From: Ophiura sarsii | Lineage: Eukaryota > Echinodermata > Ophiuroidea > Amphilepidida > Ophiuridae | Reading direction: 5' to 3' | Assembly (NCBI GenBank): GCA_035610835.1 | Contig: CM069441.1 | Span: 86,096,677 to 86,160,676, forward strand | Length of the DNA stretch: 64,000 nucleotides | Shown: one piece after another, positions 32,326 to 43,414 of the stretch | Layout: every line of letters starts with the position of its first letter | Numbering within the stretch: position 1 is the stretch's first letter | Notes under the pieces: generated by a model | Databases searched by the model: none | Told to the model about the DNA's origin: nothing | Seen by the model: only the letters and a program-made list of their open reading frames with translations | Program-made: the position numbers and the translations under genes

Positions 32326-35300
32326 TTGGGAATGTTACAACATGAATATGGATTAACAAAATCTCTTAACTGTTGATTATATTTCAATTTCAGTATATTT
32401 ATTGCCAAGGACAGCGGGATTGGGCAGATTACCCAAACGCAAGATGGTGGTACATCAGCCTGATGAATTGCAACGACGATGGCTTTAACAACCTGGCTTA
32501 CAATATCACGATGCTGAATGGAAACCACAAGCTTAATAAGCATTTCTCCGCGGAGGAACAGAGTAAGTATTTCTTTCATTTGAACCATGTACATGATGTA
32601 TGGATTTCTGCACTATCCAGTGTATATTATACTTTTTTACCCTGCTACTGGCATTAAATTGGTATACCTTTGTCAAACCATGAAGCACAGCTGAATTTCA
32701 AATTCAAATGGAAACGTGACTGTTCACATAATAAATGTAATCAATCTTTCTGAACTTATCGTGTTATGTTCAATAAAATTGGGATAACGCAACAATTAAT
32801 CATTTTCCCTTTATTCATGTTTATCAGATACCCTTCAGACGAACATTGGATTTGGCGTGGGATACATATTGATGTTTCTATGGGCAACAATCTCTAGATG
32901 TAAGTGTTAGTGTTAGACCATTTAAAAATTGCAAAAAACTAGTTTCGCGTCCTAACCTTTAGGAATAAAAGAAGAGGATGGCACTTTTTAAAAAATAAAC
33001 AATGCGAAATCACGGTTACACAGCATGGTACAGCAATTTGTATTGCGTGATTGGTTGTGTAACCTGCAGCAAGAGAAATGAGGCCTTTGTCATATCTTTT
33101 TATTTGTTTGCTTCTGGGGGTTGATTCGAATCTATTAGTACCAAATGTCAGCTTCTTAATATTCTTTTGGAGTTCTTTTCATACCCTACCACTGCATGTT
33201 TTCAATGGGGGCTTTTAAAGAACGTCCCATACACTTACACAGTGAGGTCTACAAATGGTAGGGTATTCTAAAGCTTACCCATTCTTTTAAAGTTATGGAT
33301 GAAATAAAGGAAAAAAGAAGAACATTATAGAACACTCATACCTGCAACAAATGCGCGAGGGGAAGAAACTACTTTATTGTTTTGGACATATGAGATTCAA
33401 CAAATTAATAATACCGAAACTATAACTAACTCAGCAGCTATTAACTAAATAACCTATCAGTCCGGGCTCAGTGGCGTGCGCAAAGGGGGGGCCGGGGGGG
33501 CCGCGCCCCCACTATTGAGTCAGTCGGGGGAAACTTAGGCCAGTCGGGGGAATTGAGAAGGAGGTTAGGTCAGTGGCATCATGGAATTATGATAGTCAAA
33601 AACACAGATGAAAAATTTTCGCGCGCTACGCGCGCATGTCTTCCAAAGGTGCAATATTCTTTGGTACAAGCTTGTTTAGAGCCAAAATGTAGCTCAATCG
33701 TGCAAAAAAAAGGGTGTAAATTCGAAAATTTTCGCGCGCGCAGTTCTTTACTCAAATAGTCGGGGGAATTTCATTTATGGCCAGGTGGCCCCCCCACTCA
33801 CAATATCCTGCGCACGCCACTGTCCGGGCTAACAGTCAACAGACTCGGTATAAGGTCAATACCAATAACTCGTCAATTAATGTTCATTCATTTTTTGGAT
33901 ACAAAATAACAAAATAATGTATGGGGTTTACTTAAGTTTGATATTTATTCACCAAATTTATTATCCCAGCTATCTTGAAGAAACAGCGATTGCTCCATAG
34001 TACCTACAACCTTTTTTATTTGTCGATCGCCTGCCAGATGATATCCCTCATCTGCTCCATAACAGCCAAACTGGCATACGCACATGATGGGATAAATAGC
34101 AAACATGACGTTGAGGTTGCAGGTAAGAAGTTCTTTCCTAGTAATCGCCTCCTTCTAATAATCCTTTTTATGTTTTTGCTCTGCTTACCTCCCGGTGTGA
34201 CGCTAGTGGAGGAGTACTTTAATATACATGCTTGTATAGGAGTATCTAGAATATGTTTGTCATCCGGGATGTCTTTGGTTGTCTTCTGTCCTCAGTAAGG
34301 GTTGGGAGCTCCTGACTAATTTTTATTTTGATTCATTTATGAAGCATCGGATCAAAAACAGTTTTTTCTAAAATCAATACTTAACATTTGCTCTAAACCG
34401 TTTGTTGGGCGTATGTGTTGATGATAATAAATTTCACTCGTTCATACACGCGTGTCATTCAATAAGTTCTACCCCTACCTCACTTCATGTTAGGGCTGAT
34501 ATCCAAACTCTCAGCGGTGTTACACCGGTATTACACCGATGTTATACCGGTGTTACACCGATATTTGTATAGAATATCGGTGTAATACCGGTATAACATC
34601 GGTGTAATACCGGTGTAACACCGCTGAGAGTTTGAATATCAGCCCTTAATAAGCCAGTCTTTACATTATAAAATCAAAGTCATGGTGTTAAATAAAAGTT
34701 TTAAAATTCCCTCAAAAATATTCCATTTTTAAAGATGAATATTAAAGAGATCAATTCTCAATATCTGAGATTAACGATTAGGGCCAATGTTGGGATTAGT
34801 TTCACTTGAGTGGATCCATTGACAAACAATTGTAAAGGTTATTTTGAAAGGAAGTCAAAATTGACACACTGACTACCATTGATAATGAGCTTGATGAATT
34901 ATGAGCTATTTTCATTGGGAAATTTATATGGGGATTCAACATAGGCACACATTTTCTTCCACTTCATGGAATGGAATGAGCAGGAAACATGAATTTATTA
35001 ATGAGAAGAGTTGTTGTTATATCTAACCATACAATAAAAAACACTATGTATTTATTTTATGAGGTAATTTTTTCGGTCGTCCAAAATCTCTCTTTGCATG
35101 GCTTTGACCACATCATAACAAAAGTGAAACATATCGATGTGTAGTCATGATTCAGAGCTGAATAATCATGACAATTTTCTTGAAATTGGCATTCACACGA
35201 TAGCGATATTATATGAGGGGGAGGGGTAGAACACGAGGGGCACTGACATTGGGAAAGGGTATTAATAGATGTGCCGCGCTGAAGACCCCTCTTTTCACCC

Positions 35301-38300
35301 TCTGCTGATAGTTCTTATGACACCCCCCCCCCCCCCCTTTTGAGCCTGCATCAGATCAGTTCTTAAGACCCCCAATTTGATTGAAAATTCAAAAATCGCG
35401 AAATTTTGCGTTCCAAAGCCCCAATTCTTCGATTTGTCTTCTTCTAAAACCAAGGGGTGAACTTATTGAATGACCCTCGTAGATACAGATCATGTTGTGA
35501 ATCTTTGATATCTTGATTTATATTTAGTAACTCTATAAATACAATAATATAATATGAAAGTGATTTGTCTTTCATTGTTCATAGGACATGTGCTATCGTC
35601 TATCGGTACACTTGTGTTTGTGGTAAACCTTATGCTCATCGGGAAGGGATACACTGTGACGAGGTAGGTATATTTAAGTGTAGCCTAGTACAAACTATAT
35701 GTTCTCATTTCTAGACGTCCTTATCATAAATCTGACTATTAGAAACCCGGGCAAATAACAGTGGTATAATCATAGATTTTGGAAATATATAAATAGGTGG
35801 GTATAGTCCAAATCTAATAGAGCATAAACCAAACAAGTGAATAAGCTAAAATAATTGACGCCATTGCCCTTAACCAGGGGCGGACTGGGACCTGAAAGCG
35901 GCCGTGGCAAAAATTATTAAAGCGGCCCTTTTTGACCATGTCAGGCAGAAGTATGTCGTCCCGGTAGTAAATAGCGGCCCATGTGGCGATCGCCACAACG
36001 CCACAGTGGCCAGTCCGCCCCTGCCCTTAACATGCTTAAAGACGAGCGAAACTTACTGAATGAGCTTTGATTTACAGATTCCATATTTTCACTTACTATA
36101 GGGCCAGGATTTCAACTGCAGGATCTATCAAATTGACCGTGTTCACCATGCTGTATGCCAGTGCTTACGGAGTCCTGTACTTTTATAAGGAGGTCATTGT
36201 TGATCCTCGGGATGCTGCACAAGCACATGGATCACCTGTAGGACTAGGACTTATTGTCATGAGATTCATCGGTAAGAATAGAAATACATGGCCTTCTTAA
36301 CACAAAGTATTTCTTTAAAGGTAGATGTTCTGATTGCTGGTCCGATTTTCAACTTGATGTTTTCTATTTTACATGAAAGGTCATCCTTAAAATTGTCACC
36401 TTCTAGACCAAGGTTTGAGTTGCATAACTTCTAATGTCCTTATTTTTGAAGCACAAGGTCACAGTAAAGTTGCCCATCAAGTAGTACACAAACTGGCTGG
36501 TGGTTAACCACTATTCACCACATGTTAGCCTATAATTTATAAATGGAACGTTTCTGGCCCCTAAGCTTTTACAGATATATGAGAAAAATATATGGCCATA
36601 TAATATAGTTGCCATGGTTGAAGATATTTTGCGATATTAATATCAGTACTATTCTTTCCCTACTTGTTGTTTACTATACAGGAGCCATCTGGTTGCTGTA
36701 TACGGTAGTGATCACACTAATCCACTTCCCCCGAAAGAAAAAGTTTTATCTCCCCTTCCTCATGTTCTTTACATGTTGGTTTTTGGCAGAGCCAGCCATA
36801 ATCCTAGTCACGGATTATGTAGTGGAGTCATACCAAAGGTGGGTATACAAGCAAACATGTCTTATATTATGAAGAATATTAATTTTTAAAATATACATAT
36901 ATTTAGAATGACTAATCACGTCAGTTATAAGCCTATTAGTATTATAACCAAAATGTTAAAACTGAAAAGAATGTTTAAATCGCATGATAATCTAAAGTGT
37001 TTATAATGTTCAGCCATGCATTCTACAATGACATCAAATAAACATGTTTTATAGGCAACATGCAATATCCGTACGTATGTACAGGCCATTCATGCCATTG
37101 GCAGGTCCCGTGACGCGTGGCAGCTAGGTACTCCTATTACCTGTCATGGTACAGGCCTACCAAAGAACGGGACTCTAAAAGTTGCCATATTCAAAATAAT
37201 CATATTGACATTCATCAAATTAATGTAACAAATCTAACATATTTATATCGTTTGATCAATTCTATTCAGGGAGAAATGGGTGAATGGAGTGTACTGGTCC
37301 ATGTCATTTTTCGGACACTACACCTGGCTCGTTATAACAACGCCACATGCGTCAAACCGCATTTTCCCGTACCATATGCGGTCGAACCAGGTACGTCGTA
37401 ACCTTCATACATCGTCATACAAGCATGTAAAACTCCAAAATTCATCATGGTTTAAAAGCAAGATGGCCTTTTCCACTAATTTGACTCGCCATAGGGTTTA
37501 TTAGTTATCCCCTGCATGTTTACACAATACGGAAAAATACCTATGGTTTGGCATGTCATATCACATGAGGCCGTATTTAAATTGTATTTAAACACTCGCG
37601 GAAAACTAAACCGTGTCAAACAATACTACTAGTTTGAGCAAGGCGCTGAATTCTCTTCCCTTCCTACCTCCGTCCGTAAAATTCAACCCTTTAACGGGCT
37701 CTGCGCCATCGCCTCTGTCCATAAAATCATCGCGAAAACATGTCTGGTTATAGGTTATATGCAGATCATTTATTTTTTGGCGTGGGTTAGACCTTTTTGC
37801 GGTATATTTCGGCCTCAGAATGTAACAGAAATCGACTCGGTTGCATTTAAATCATCCGCCATTTTATTTGTTTATCGTATTTTAAGCAACTCTTCTACAG
37901 ACGCAAAGCAGTCGCTTTACACGTAATATCATTTCGCGCCATCTGGTAACGCGGTTAATCGACGATATGGAATATATCGTGTGGTTTGACTTGTTGTTTA
38001 CACGATATGGATCAGATTTCATACGTGTTAACCAATGAGATTGAAGTATGTACACTTAGGCCTAAAAAAAAAAAGGTTTGTTTGCCCAAACAAGAGTTGA
38101 AAAAAGTGGGTCGGTAGGTCGATTACCTTTTTTTTTTTTTTTTTTTTTTTTTTTTGGATATGGACACTTTTAGAGAAGAAAAAGACTATACAATTTGATG
38201 TTAATACACTTGAATGTTCTTTAAAACCCCAACCTTCTTACAATACGATTCACTAAAGCAAAAAAAATTTCCACGCGCATTCTATAATAGCATATATGAT

Positions 38301-40299
38301 TCGATGATGTCATCAACCAAGCTGATATGTGTGTACAAAATCGCTGCCCAGGAGAGCGTTGGCAGGTAAGCCGAGTGGTTAGGGATGCGGCGCGGAGATC
38401 AGTGGGTGGGGGGGGGGGGGGGGGGGGGGGGTGGTCAACTCCAAGAGGTTTCACGGCGATTATTTGGTTTAAAAATCATACTTTGTCCCCCTCCCCCGGT
38501 TTCCACACCGTACGGACATAGCCTGGCTGGTTAGGGCTAATACATGTATTTTGTTTTTAATACATAGTGCAGCTGGCAGCCTGTTCTAGTACAAACCTTT
38601 AGAACATGCCGGATGGTCTGACATGTTCTGTTTTTCACTAGATAGTGGTAGGATCTTGGATTTGCATCTCCTTAGTGTTTTAAAGGGTGGATATGTGGGA
38701 ATAAGTAAATTACAGGGCAGTTTAGTTGATTAGTTTGGCAAATTAAGATGAAAATATCATTTAATGCATATATTTTTCAACATAAAACATTATTTTAAAA
38801 AAAATGAAATCTCAAAAAAAAAAAAAAAAAAAGGCATGGGGTTTTGAGATTTTATGGGTCGGTCGTGTTTGGGCAAACAAACCTTTTTTTTTTTAGGCCT
38901 TACTAAACGATAATGCAATAACTCGTTTGTTTACAATAACTCAAATTTTGTCATTTGATTTTGAAAAATAGCTTTAGTTAAACTCACTCAATACAGAATA
39001 AATCTCCACAATAATACTAACTTAATACATTTGAAATATAAACCACACTATAGACTTGGCTAGTATTTTTTTATATAAAACCTACAAGAGCAATTTATTT
39101 GGATTATAATAATATATTTATTTTGAATTGCTTTATATAGGTTGGCATCTTGCCTATTGAAGATGATGATACCATTGGGTATAATACTTCTGACAAAGAT
39201 TTCTCAAATATAAACACTATCGAGAAAGGACATACACAACCAGCATCTTACGATATGTTTCTCGCAGGAGGGGCACTACCCGTAACGGTAAGTCAAATAG
39301 ATGTAAAATTGTTGAATTAATTTCAATATTTAACATTTCACTAAAGCCTCTATAATTCAATGAATCTCTATAATTCAACAAAACCTCTATACAAGTTAAT
39401 GAAACCTCTATAATTAAATGAACCCTCTAATATAATAAGTCAATGATCCTCTATAATACAATGAAGGCTCTATAAGTCATAAGTCCTCAATAATTATATG
39501 AAGCCTCTGAATAATTCAACCAAGCCGCTATAGTTCAATGAATCCTCCATAATTCAATCAATCCTCTACAATTCAACAAAACATAGTTCAATGAAGCCTC
39601 TATAATAGTTCAATGAAGCCTCTATAGTTCAAAGAAGCCTCTACTATTAAGTCAATGAAGCCTCTAAAACATAATAAATCCCCTATAATTCAGTGAAACT
39701 TCTGTAATTCAATGAATCCTCTATAATTCAACAATGCACGTAACCGTGAGTCAAATATATGTAAACATTGTTGAATTAATTTCAATATTTTAAATATTTC
39801 ACTATAAAGCCTCTATAATCATGATAATTAAACAAAATCTCTACAATTTAATGAAGCCTCGATAGTTCAATGAAACCTCTTATATGAGTCAATGAATCCT
39901 CGAAAACATATAACTTTAAGCCTCTAAAATTCAATGCAGCCTCTGTAATTCAATGAAGCCTATAAAATTCAACGGAGCCTCTATATATGTTACCGAACCC
40001 TCCGTGGATAAATGAAGCCTCGATAATTCAATAAAGCTTTTACAATTCCATGAAGCCTTTGTAGTTCAGTGTAGCCTCTGTAAATGACCTAAGCCTCTAT
40101 AATGTAATCAGGCCTTTATAATTCAATGCCTCTAGCTAATGCAATGAAACCTCTTTAATTCAATATCAAATGTGGTGTTACACAATCTTCTGATCTATCA
40201 TTCACTACATGTTTTCTTTATTCTCATTTATTTCAGAAACTCGACCAGCCTGATCGGAAAACTGCCTGGGTGGAGATTGCTCTAGAGGAGCCTAAATAG
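25189..40299 (+). CDS. TMEM145: TMEM145/GPR180-family seven-transmembrane protein
   Basis: Thirteen exons: 25189-25281, 26432-26509, 31268-31339, 31979-32075, 32394-32562, 32828-32899, 33970-34122, 35585-35663, 36102-36271, 36682-36838, 37270-37390, 39141-39287, 40237-40299. Phases agree throughout except for one extra base in exon 4; discounting it gives 489 residues, close to human TMEM145. Seen: a signal peptide (MRQLFVLAIIALCAQMCTEA), the luminal domain (DIFFLDRFVF, RWWYISLMNCNDDGF, NKHFSAEEQ), then membrane segments with KKQRLLHSTYNLFY, GKGYTVTRARISTAGSIKL, HFPRKKKFYLPF and RIFPYHMRSNQ, each matching the family. The family has a luminal region followed by a rhodopsin-like seven-helix domain; its biochemical role is poorly known. 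Confidence 0.9.
25282..26431. other. Intron 1 of the TMEM145-like gene
   Basis: Contains poly(C) runs near 25657 and 25911, and a single hAT-type end (CAGTGGCGTAGCTACCCC) near 25972. No gene is seen. Confidence 0.55.
26432..26509 (+). CDS. TMEM145: TMEM145-like exon 2
   Basis: 26 codons, phase 0 at both ends: DIFFLDRFVFNPVSESVFRY and EFKFTK, matching the FLxRFCF...RFRY luminal strand pair. Confidence 0.85.
26782..30359. repeat. 1.55-kb tandem array (2.3 copies) built on a terminal-inverted-repeat element
   Basis: An element of about 468 bases, GGGTGCATACCACTATTACG to TAATAGTGGTGTGCACCC, occurs at 26782-27249, 28333-28801 and 29892-30359. The spacer between copies (about 1.08 kb) is repeated twice and itself ends ATAGTGGTATGCACCC. 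Copy offsets are 1551 and 1559; the difference equals the poly(C) length change (19 nt at 27897, 27 nt at 29448). The 60-residue frames at 27342 and 28893 are identical and have no known family. It lies in intron 2. Confidence 0.9.
30481..30845. mobile_element. Fold-back MITE, copy 1
   Basis: The ends TATATTATGTGATCTTTTCC and GGAAAAGATCACATAATATT are inverted, as are inner parts (AGAGCGCCCTC, GATACGATTCCTAA). A related copy is at 47872-48253. Confidence 0.8.
31137..31163 (+). repeat. Poly(C) tract
   Basis: A run of 27 C residues about 105 bases before exon 3. Another lies near 31014-31030. Confidence 0.8.
31268..31339 (+). CDS. TMEM145: TMEM145-like exon 3
   Basis: 24 codons, phase 0 at both ends: PLGLYRLAMFEKNWQVVRDN and EDQL, corresponding to the LLYFDDPSQW region of TMEM145. 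Confidence 0.8.
31394..31505. repeat. (ACATG)n microsatellite
   Basis: Irregular ACATG/GACAT pentamers. The long minus-strand frame across it (SCHVMSCHVMSCHV) is produced by the repeat. Confidence 0.85.
31733..31945. mobile_element. Small MITE before exon 4
   Basis: CTAAAGGGGCACAGAGAGAT at the left and ATCTCTTAGTGCCCCTTTA-type sequence at the right are inverted. The interior is AT-rich. Confidence 0.55.
31979..32075 (+). CDS. TMEM145: TMEM145-like exon 4, with apparent +1 frameshift
   Basis: The exon is 97 nt between phase-0 neighbours, one base too long. As written the frame reads TCSEKLKKASIVDTLTP then reaches TAG. Past the C6 run at 32025-32030, the next frame reads EATGACSTITEDGND, which matches the family's SGC-x-V-x-EEG segment and joins YIYCQGQRDW in exon 5. 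A sequencing or assembly error in the homopolymer is the simplest cause; a real null allele is possible. Confidence 0.75.
32281..32325 (+). repeat. 45-nt poly(C) tract
   Basis: An uninterrupted run of 45 C, 68 bases before the exon 5 acceptor. It may form i-motif or G-quadruplex structures (inference). Confidence 0.9.
32394..32562 (+). CDS. TMEM145: TMEM145-like exon 5
   Basis: Phase 0 start, phase 1 end. It encodes YIYCQGQRDWADYPNARWWY then ISLMNCNDDG and KHFSAEEQ. RWWYI-x-L-x-x-C-x-x-DG and HFSA-D/E-E are diagnostic. A 45-nt poly(C) tract lies 68 bases before its acceptor. Confidence 0.9.
32828..32899 (+). CDS. TMEM145: TMEM145-like exon 6: first membrane segment
   Basis: Phase 1 at both ends; NTLQTNIGFGVGYILMFLWA and TISR. 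Confidence 0.82.
33469..33822. mobile_element. hAT-type MITE in intron 6
   Basis: Ends CAGTGGCGTGCGCA/TGCGCACGCCACTG are inverted; the 8-bp repeat TCCGGGCT flanks it at 33461-33468 and 33823-33830. Its interior (GCGCGCTACGCGCGCAT, TTGGTACAAGCTTGTTTAGA) matches 45210-45573. Confidence 0.92.
33970..34122 (+). CDS. TMEM145: TMEM145-like exon 7
   Basis: Phase 1 at both ends; SILKKQRLLHSTYNLFYLSI, then ACQMISLICSITAKLAYAHD and GINSKHDVEVA. RQLLHTTYK and ATDGIGN are the family equivalents. Confidence 0.88.
34492..34649. repeat. GGTGTAATACCGG fold-back element, copy 2
   Basis: TTAGGGCTGATATCCAAACT opens and AGTTTGAATATCAGCCCTTA closes it. Arms of ACACCGGTATTACACCGAT units are inverted around TTTGTATAGAAT. 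It lies in intron 7. Confidence 0.88.
34650..35584. other. Remainder of intron 7
   Basis: AT-rich, with a poly(C) run near 35323-35337; no gene or complete mobile element is recognised. Confidence 0.55.
35585..35663 (+). CDS. TMEM145: TMEM145-like exon 8
   Basis: Phase 1 start, phase 2 end; GHVLSSIGTLVFVVNLMLIG and KGYTVT. LLGKGFTVTR is conserved in TMEM145. Confidence 0.88.
35874..36023. mobile_element. Short inverted-repeat element in intron 8
   Basis: CCAGGGGCGGACTGGGACC at the left and GGCCAGTCCGCCCCTG at the right are inverted ends about 150 bases apart, with AAAGCGGCC/GGCCGCT-type interior. Small MITE. Confidence 0.65.
36102..36271 (+). CDS. TMEM145: TMEM145-like exon 9
   Basis: Phase 2 start, phase 1 end; RARISTAGSIKLTVFTMLYA, then YKEVIVDPRDAAQAHGSPVG and LGLIVMRFI. 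RGRI-S-x-AGS-x-KL is a family signature. Confidence 0.9.
36316..36600. mobile_element. MITE fragment of the AAAGGTAGATG family
   Basis: AAAGGTAGATGTTCTGATTG, CAACTTGATGTTTTCTATTT, ACATGAAAGGTCATCC and AGTAGTACACAAACTGGC match copies at 61335-61697 and 63189-63556. The right end is not clear here. Confidence 0.65.
36682..36838 (+). CDS. TMEM145: TMEM145-like exon 10
   Basis: Phase 1 start, phase 2 end; GAIWLLYTVVITLIHFPRKK, KFYLPFLMFFTCWFLAEPAI and LVTDYVVESYQ. RHFPEK-x-x-FY-x-PF is the family equivalent. Confidence 0.9.
37270..37390 (+). CDS. TMEM145: TMEM145-like exon 11
   Basis: Phase 2 start, phase 0 end; REKWVNGVYWSMSFFGHYTW, LVITTPHASNRIFPYHMRSN and Q. The NKNFPYHVRTSQ end of the last helix is conserved in the family. 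Confidence 0.9.
38057..38900. mobile_element. A-tract-terminated fold-back element, copy 1
   Basis: The left end TAGGCCTA11 then GGTTTGTTTGCCCAAACA is inverted at the right end before T11AGGCCT. The interior has a long T run (38129-38155), a poly(G) tract (38404-38432), a poly(A) run (38814-38832) and a tRNA-like AAGCCGAGTGGTTAGGGATG. Lies in intron 11. Confidence 0.75.
39141..39287 (+). CDS. TMEM145: TMEM145-like exon 12: cytoplasmic tail
   Basis: 49 codons, phase 0; VGILPIEDDDTIGYNTSDKD then a polar tail ending GGALPVT. It has no strong family match beyond its place; splice sites and frame support it. Confidence 0.75.
39345..40165. repeat. Degenerate 19-20-bp tandem repeats in the last intron
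   Basis: About forty imperfect copies of CCTCTATAATTCAATGAAG fill most of intron 12, including a repeated copy of the segment GTAAGTCAAATAGATGTAAA near 39750. Confidence 0.85.
40237..40299 (+). CDS. TMEM145: TMEM145-like terminal exon
   Basis: 20 codons plus TAG: KLDQPDRKTAWVEIALEEPK. The acceptor is TTATTTCAG and the frame follows from exon 12. Confidence 0.75.
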   Translation, partial: KLDQPDRKTAWVEIALEEPK

Positions 40300-40511
40300 G
40301 CTCTAATTGTTGGGTGGGTGGGGTTTGGGTTTTACATAATTATAAAAGGGAGGGTTATCACTTCAAAGTTGACATATGATGGCGTACATCTATGTACGAT
40401 CTTTTTACCGACTGTAAACATTATTATATACATCATCATGAAGAAGTCAACCGACTCATTACTTTACATAGATTCAACCTTTTTCCATATATTTCACAAT
40501 CACATCATTTA

Positions 40512-40517
40512 AATAAA
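40512..40517 (+). promoter_or_regulatory. Polyadenylation signal AATAAA of the TMEM145-like gene
   Basis: AATAAA lies 213 bases after the stop; another AATAAA follows near 40535. Confidence 0.5.
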
Positions 40518-40799
40518 ATCAACCGGCCATTTCATGAATAAAATATTATCATATAAGTAATGCCGAATACAAAATACTGTCGTGTGTAATTGTGTCTGTC
40601 GTTTCTATGTGTAATTGGCTGTGTGATATGACGAGGGATGACGAGGGAATGGTATTTTAGGTAGGTATGAGCACATAATGTTTTATCTTGAATAAGATAG
40701 CATCTGAATGTCAGTGAACCAATTGATTGGCCCATCATTGCTCTTTGTAGATAGTTACAAGTTTGATTTCAAATCGCTCAGTTCATTAACCTTGCTAAT

Positions 40800-42063
40800 G
40801 TCTGTTGGGCTATTCTTCACATTTGCTCATCCTGTGATGACATGTGTTATCTTACGTAGATAGCAAAAAGTTGCATTCTTTGATTACATGTGACAGGTGT
40901 TATCAATAGCAAATAGTTGCATCCTGTGATAAAATATGTTATCTTGGGAAGATGGCAAGTAGTCACATCCTATAATGACATGTGTTATCTTAGGTAGATA
41001 GCAAATTGTTGCATCCTTTGATGACATATGTTATCCTAGGTAGATAGCAAATAGTTATATCCTATGATGACATGTGTTATCTTAGGTAGATAGCGACTGG
41101 TTACATCCTTTGATGACATGTGTTATCTTAGGTAAATAGCATATAGTTGAATCCTATGATGGCATAGGTTATCTAGGTCGATATCATATAGTTGCACCAT
41201 ATGTTGACAAGTGTTAACTTAGGTAGATAGCAAATAGTTGCATCCTGTGATGATATGTGTTATATTAGGTAGATAACAAATAGTTGCATCCTATGACGCC
41301 ATGTGTTATCTTAGGTAGATAGCAAAATAGTTGGATCCTATAATGACATCTTATCTTAGGTAGATGGCAAATAGTTGCATCCTTTGATGACATGTGTTAT
41401 CTTAGGTAGATAGCTAGCAAATAGTTGCATCCTATGATGACGTATGTTATGTTAGGTAGATAGCAAATAGTTGCATCCTATGATGACATGTGTTATCTTA
41501 GGTAGATGGCAAATAGTTGAAATCTTTGATGACATGTGTTATCTTAGGTAGATAGCAAGCAAATAGTTGCATCCTATGATGACGTATGTTATGTTAGGTA
41601 GATAGCAAATAGTTGCATCATATGATGACATTTGTTATATTAGGTAGATAGCAAATAGTTGCATCCTATGATGACATGTGCTATCTTAGGTAGATAGCAA
41701 AATAGTTGGATCCTATGATGACATATGTTATCTTAGGTAGATAGTATATAGTTGCATCCTTTCATGACATGTGCTATCTTAGGTAGATATCAAATAGTTG
41801 CATCCTATGATGACATGTGTTATCTTAGGTAGATAGCAAATAGTTGCAGCCTATGAATTACATGTGCTATCTTGGGTAGATATCAAATAGTTGCATCATA
41901 TGATAACATGTGTTATCTTAGGTAGATAGCAAATAGTTGCAGCCTATGAATTACATGTGCTATCTTGGGTAGATGGCAAATAGTTGCATCCTATGATGAC
42001 ATGTGTTATTTCAGGTAGATAGCAAGCAAATAGTTGCATCCTATGATGACATATGTTATCTTA
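40800..42063. repeat. 46-bp minisatellite
   Basis: Roughly 27 diverged copies of CATCCTATGATGACATGTGT TATCTTAGGTAGATAGCAAA TAGTTG. Some units carry a small GCAA or AGCAAGC insertion. No spacer-like unique sequence separates units, so it is not a CRISPR array. Confidence 0.92.
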
Positions 42064-43414
42064 CACTGAAAAATAATTTGGTGTCATTTTGACACTAAAG
42101 CAAGTGTCAAAAATGGGTCCTCAGTTGGCCACCTAAAGGTGTCAAATTGACACCATTATGGGTGTAAAATATGACACCTTTTGGTGTCATATTCATTTTG
42201 ACACCTAGTATACGAAATAAACAATGAATATAATGTTTGTCAATTTAAATTGACTCAAATAATATATTATTTTCAATTAATATTTTCAAAATGTACATTC
42301 ATAACATTCATAAAGGGGATTCAAAAAAACATCAAATCACCGTCAAGTTTTGCCTATTTAACATACCGAATTACCTAGCTTTTTGTAATATTTAATTCAT
42401 TAAATTCGTTTAGTTGCTCATATAGCAGGGGAGGAGCGGGTTTACAACCCATCACTGTGGGACATCCGTGGTATACATGTAGGTCAATGCACATACGGCG
42501 CCCTATGATGATGGAACAGGAATGAATAACTTTAATCAAAACGAATGCAATATTTGCTCAAACGCGCCTCATAAATGCTTATTTTTACACTTTATATGGG
42601 ATTTTGGCGGCCATTTTGAAAAGCGCCCTCATTTTGGACCTCTTTATAGATTCTGTAATACAAACGTAGCTTCTTTATGAATAACTCTAATCAAAACTAA
42701 TGCAAAAAGTGGTCAAAATGCCTCATGGGATTTTGGCGGCCATTTTGAAAAAAGCGCCCTCACGGAAAAGTTCTCAGGATACAGCCTGTTTACCTCAGAT
42801 ATTCTTGTTCCCCATGAAGAACTGGTCTAGAAAAACCACATGAGAATTTCACCTTCTCCAGGTGGCACCTCCCTCAATTTTAACCCGGTCTATTTATATA
42901 GTTATGATTTTGCATAATTTCAAAATTGTAATTTTCCTCTTACAGGATTGTAATTATAAAAATAGTTATCAGGAATGGAGTAACATTAATATTAGAGGAG
43001 AATATTTCAAAATGTGGTATTTCTTATTACTTTTAAATTCTGAACGATATGTTCCGCAAAAGTGCCCCAAACCCTATATTTTGGACCCCTAAATTTTAGT
43101 TGGAATAAAATAACGAAGAATAACGAATATATATAGGCCTACATGTAGTACAGGTTTGTTGGAATCAACAAATATTTGGTAGCATCACTGCTGTCTCTAC
43201 TACTACGTAGTTTCGTACAAAACACGTCTTGTCGTGTTGCACTCGTCAGGTAGAATGGTGAATGGTGATCATGGTGATGACACAATACAAGATATAATAC
43301 GTTACGTTATAAGTTGGCACTTAGAAATGCATGGGCAAATATGAGCACTTGGCTACGCTCTGCGGAGCGAAAATCCACAACACAAAAAGTGCTTAAGACG
43401 CAATGATGAAAAAA
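42064..43414. other. Intergenic with a GTGTCA-rich MITE; no gene
   Basis: The stretch 42064-42205 (ACACTGAAAAATAATTTGGT, then GGTGTCAAATTGACACC repeats) is a palindromic MITE-like sequence. Around 42460-42505 it shares a repeat with 4745-4815. Two copies of TTTTGGCGGCCATTTTGAAA (42601, 42727) mark another repeat. Confidence 0.5.

Noticed and set aside
32205..32594. 129-residue minus-strand frame with polyglycine
   Set aside because: The glycine run is the 45-nt poly(C) tract read backwards; the plus strand holds a well-supported exon.
33975..34298. 107-residue frame extending past TMEM145-like exon 7
   Set aside because: Homology to the family stops at the donor GTAAGA at 34123; the remainder is intron.
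40800..42063. Regular repeats resembling a CRISPR array
   Set aside because: Units abut without unique spacers, the host is eukaryotic, and the pattern is a 46-bp minisatellite.
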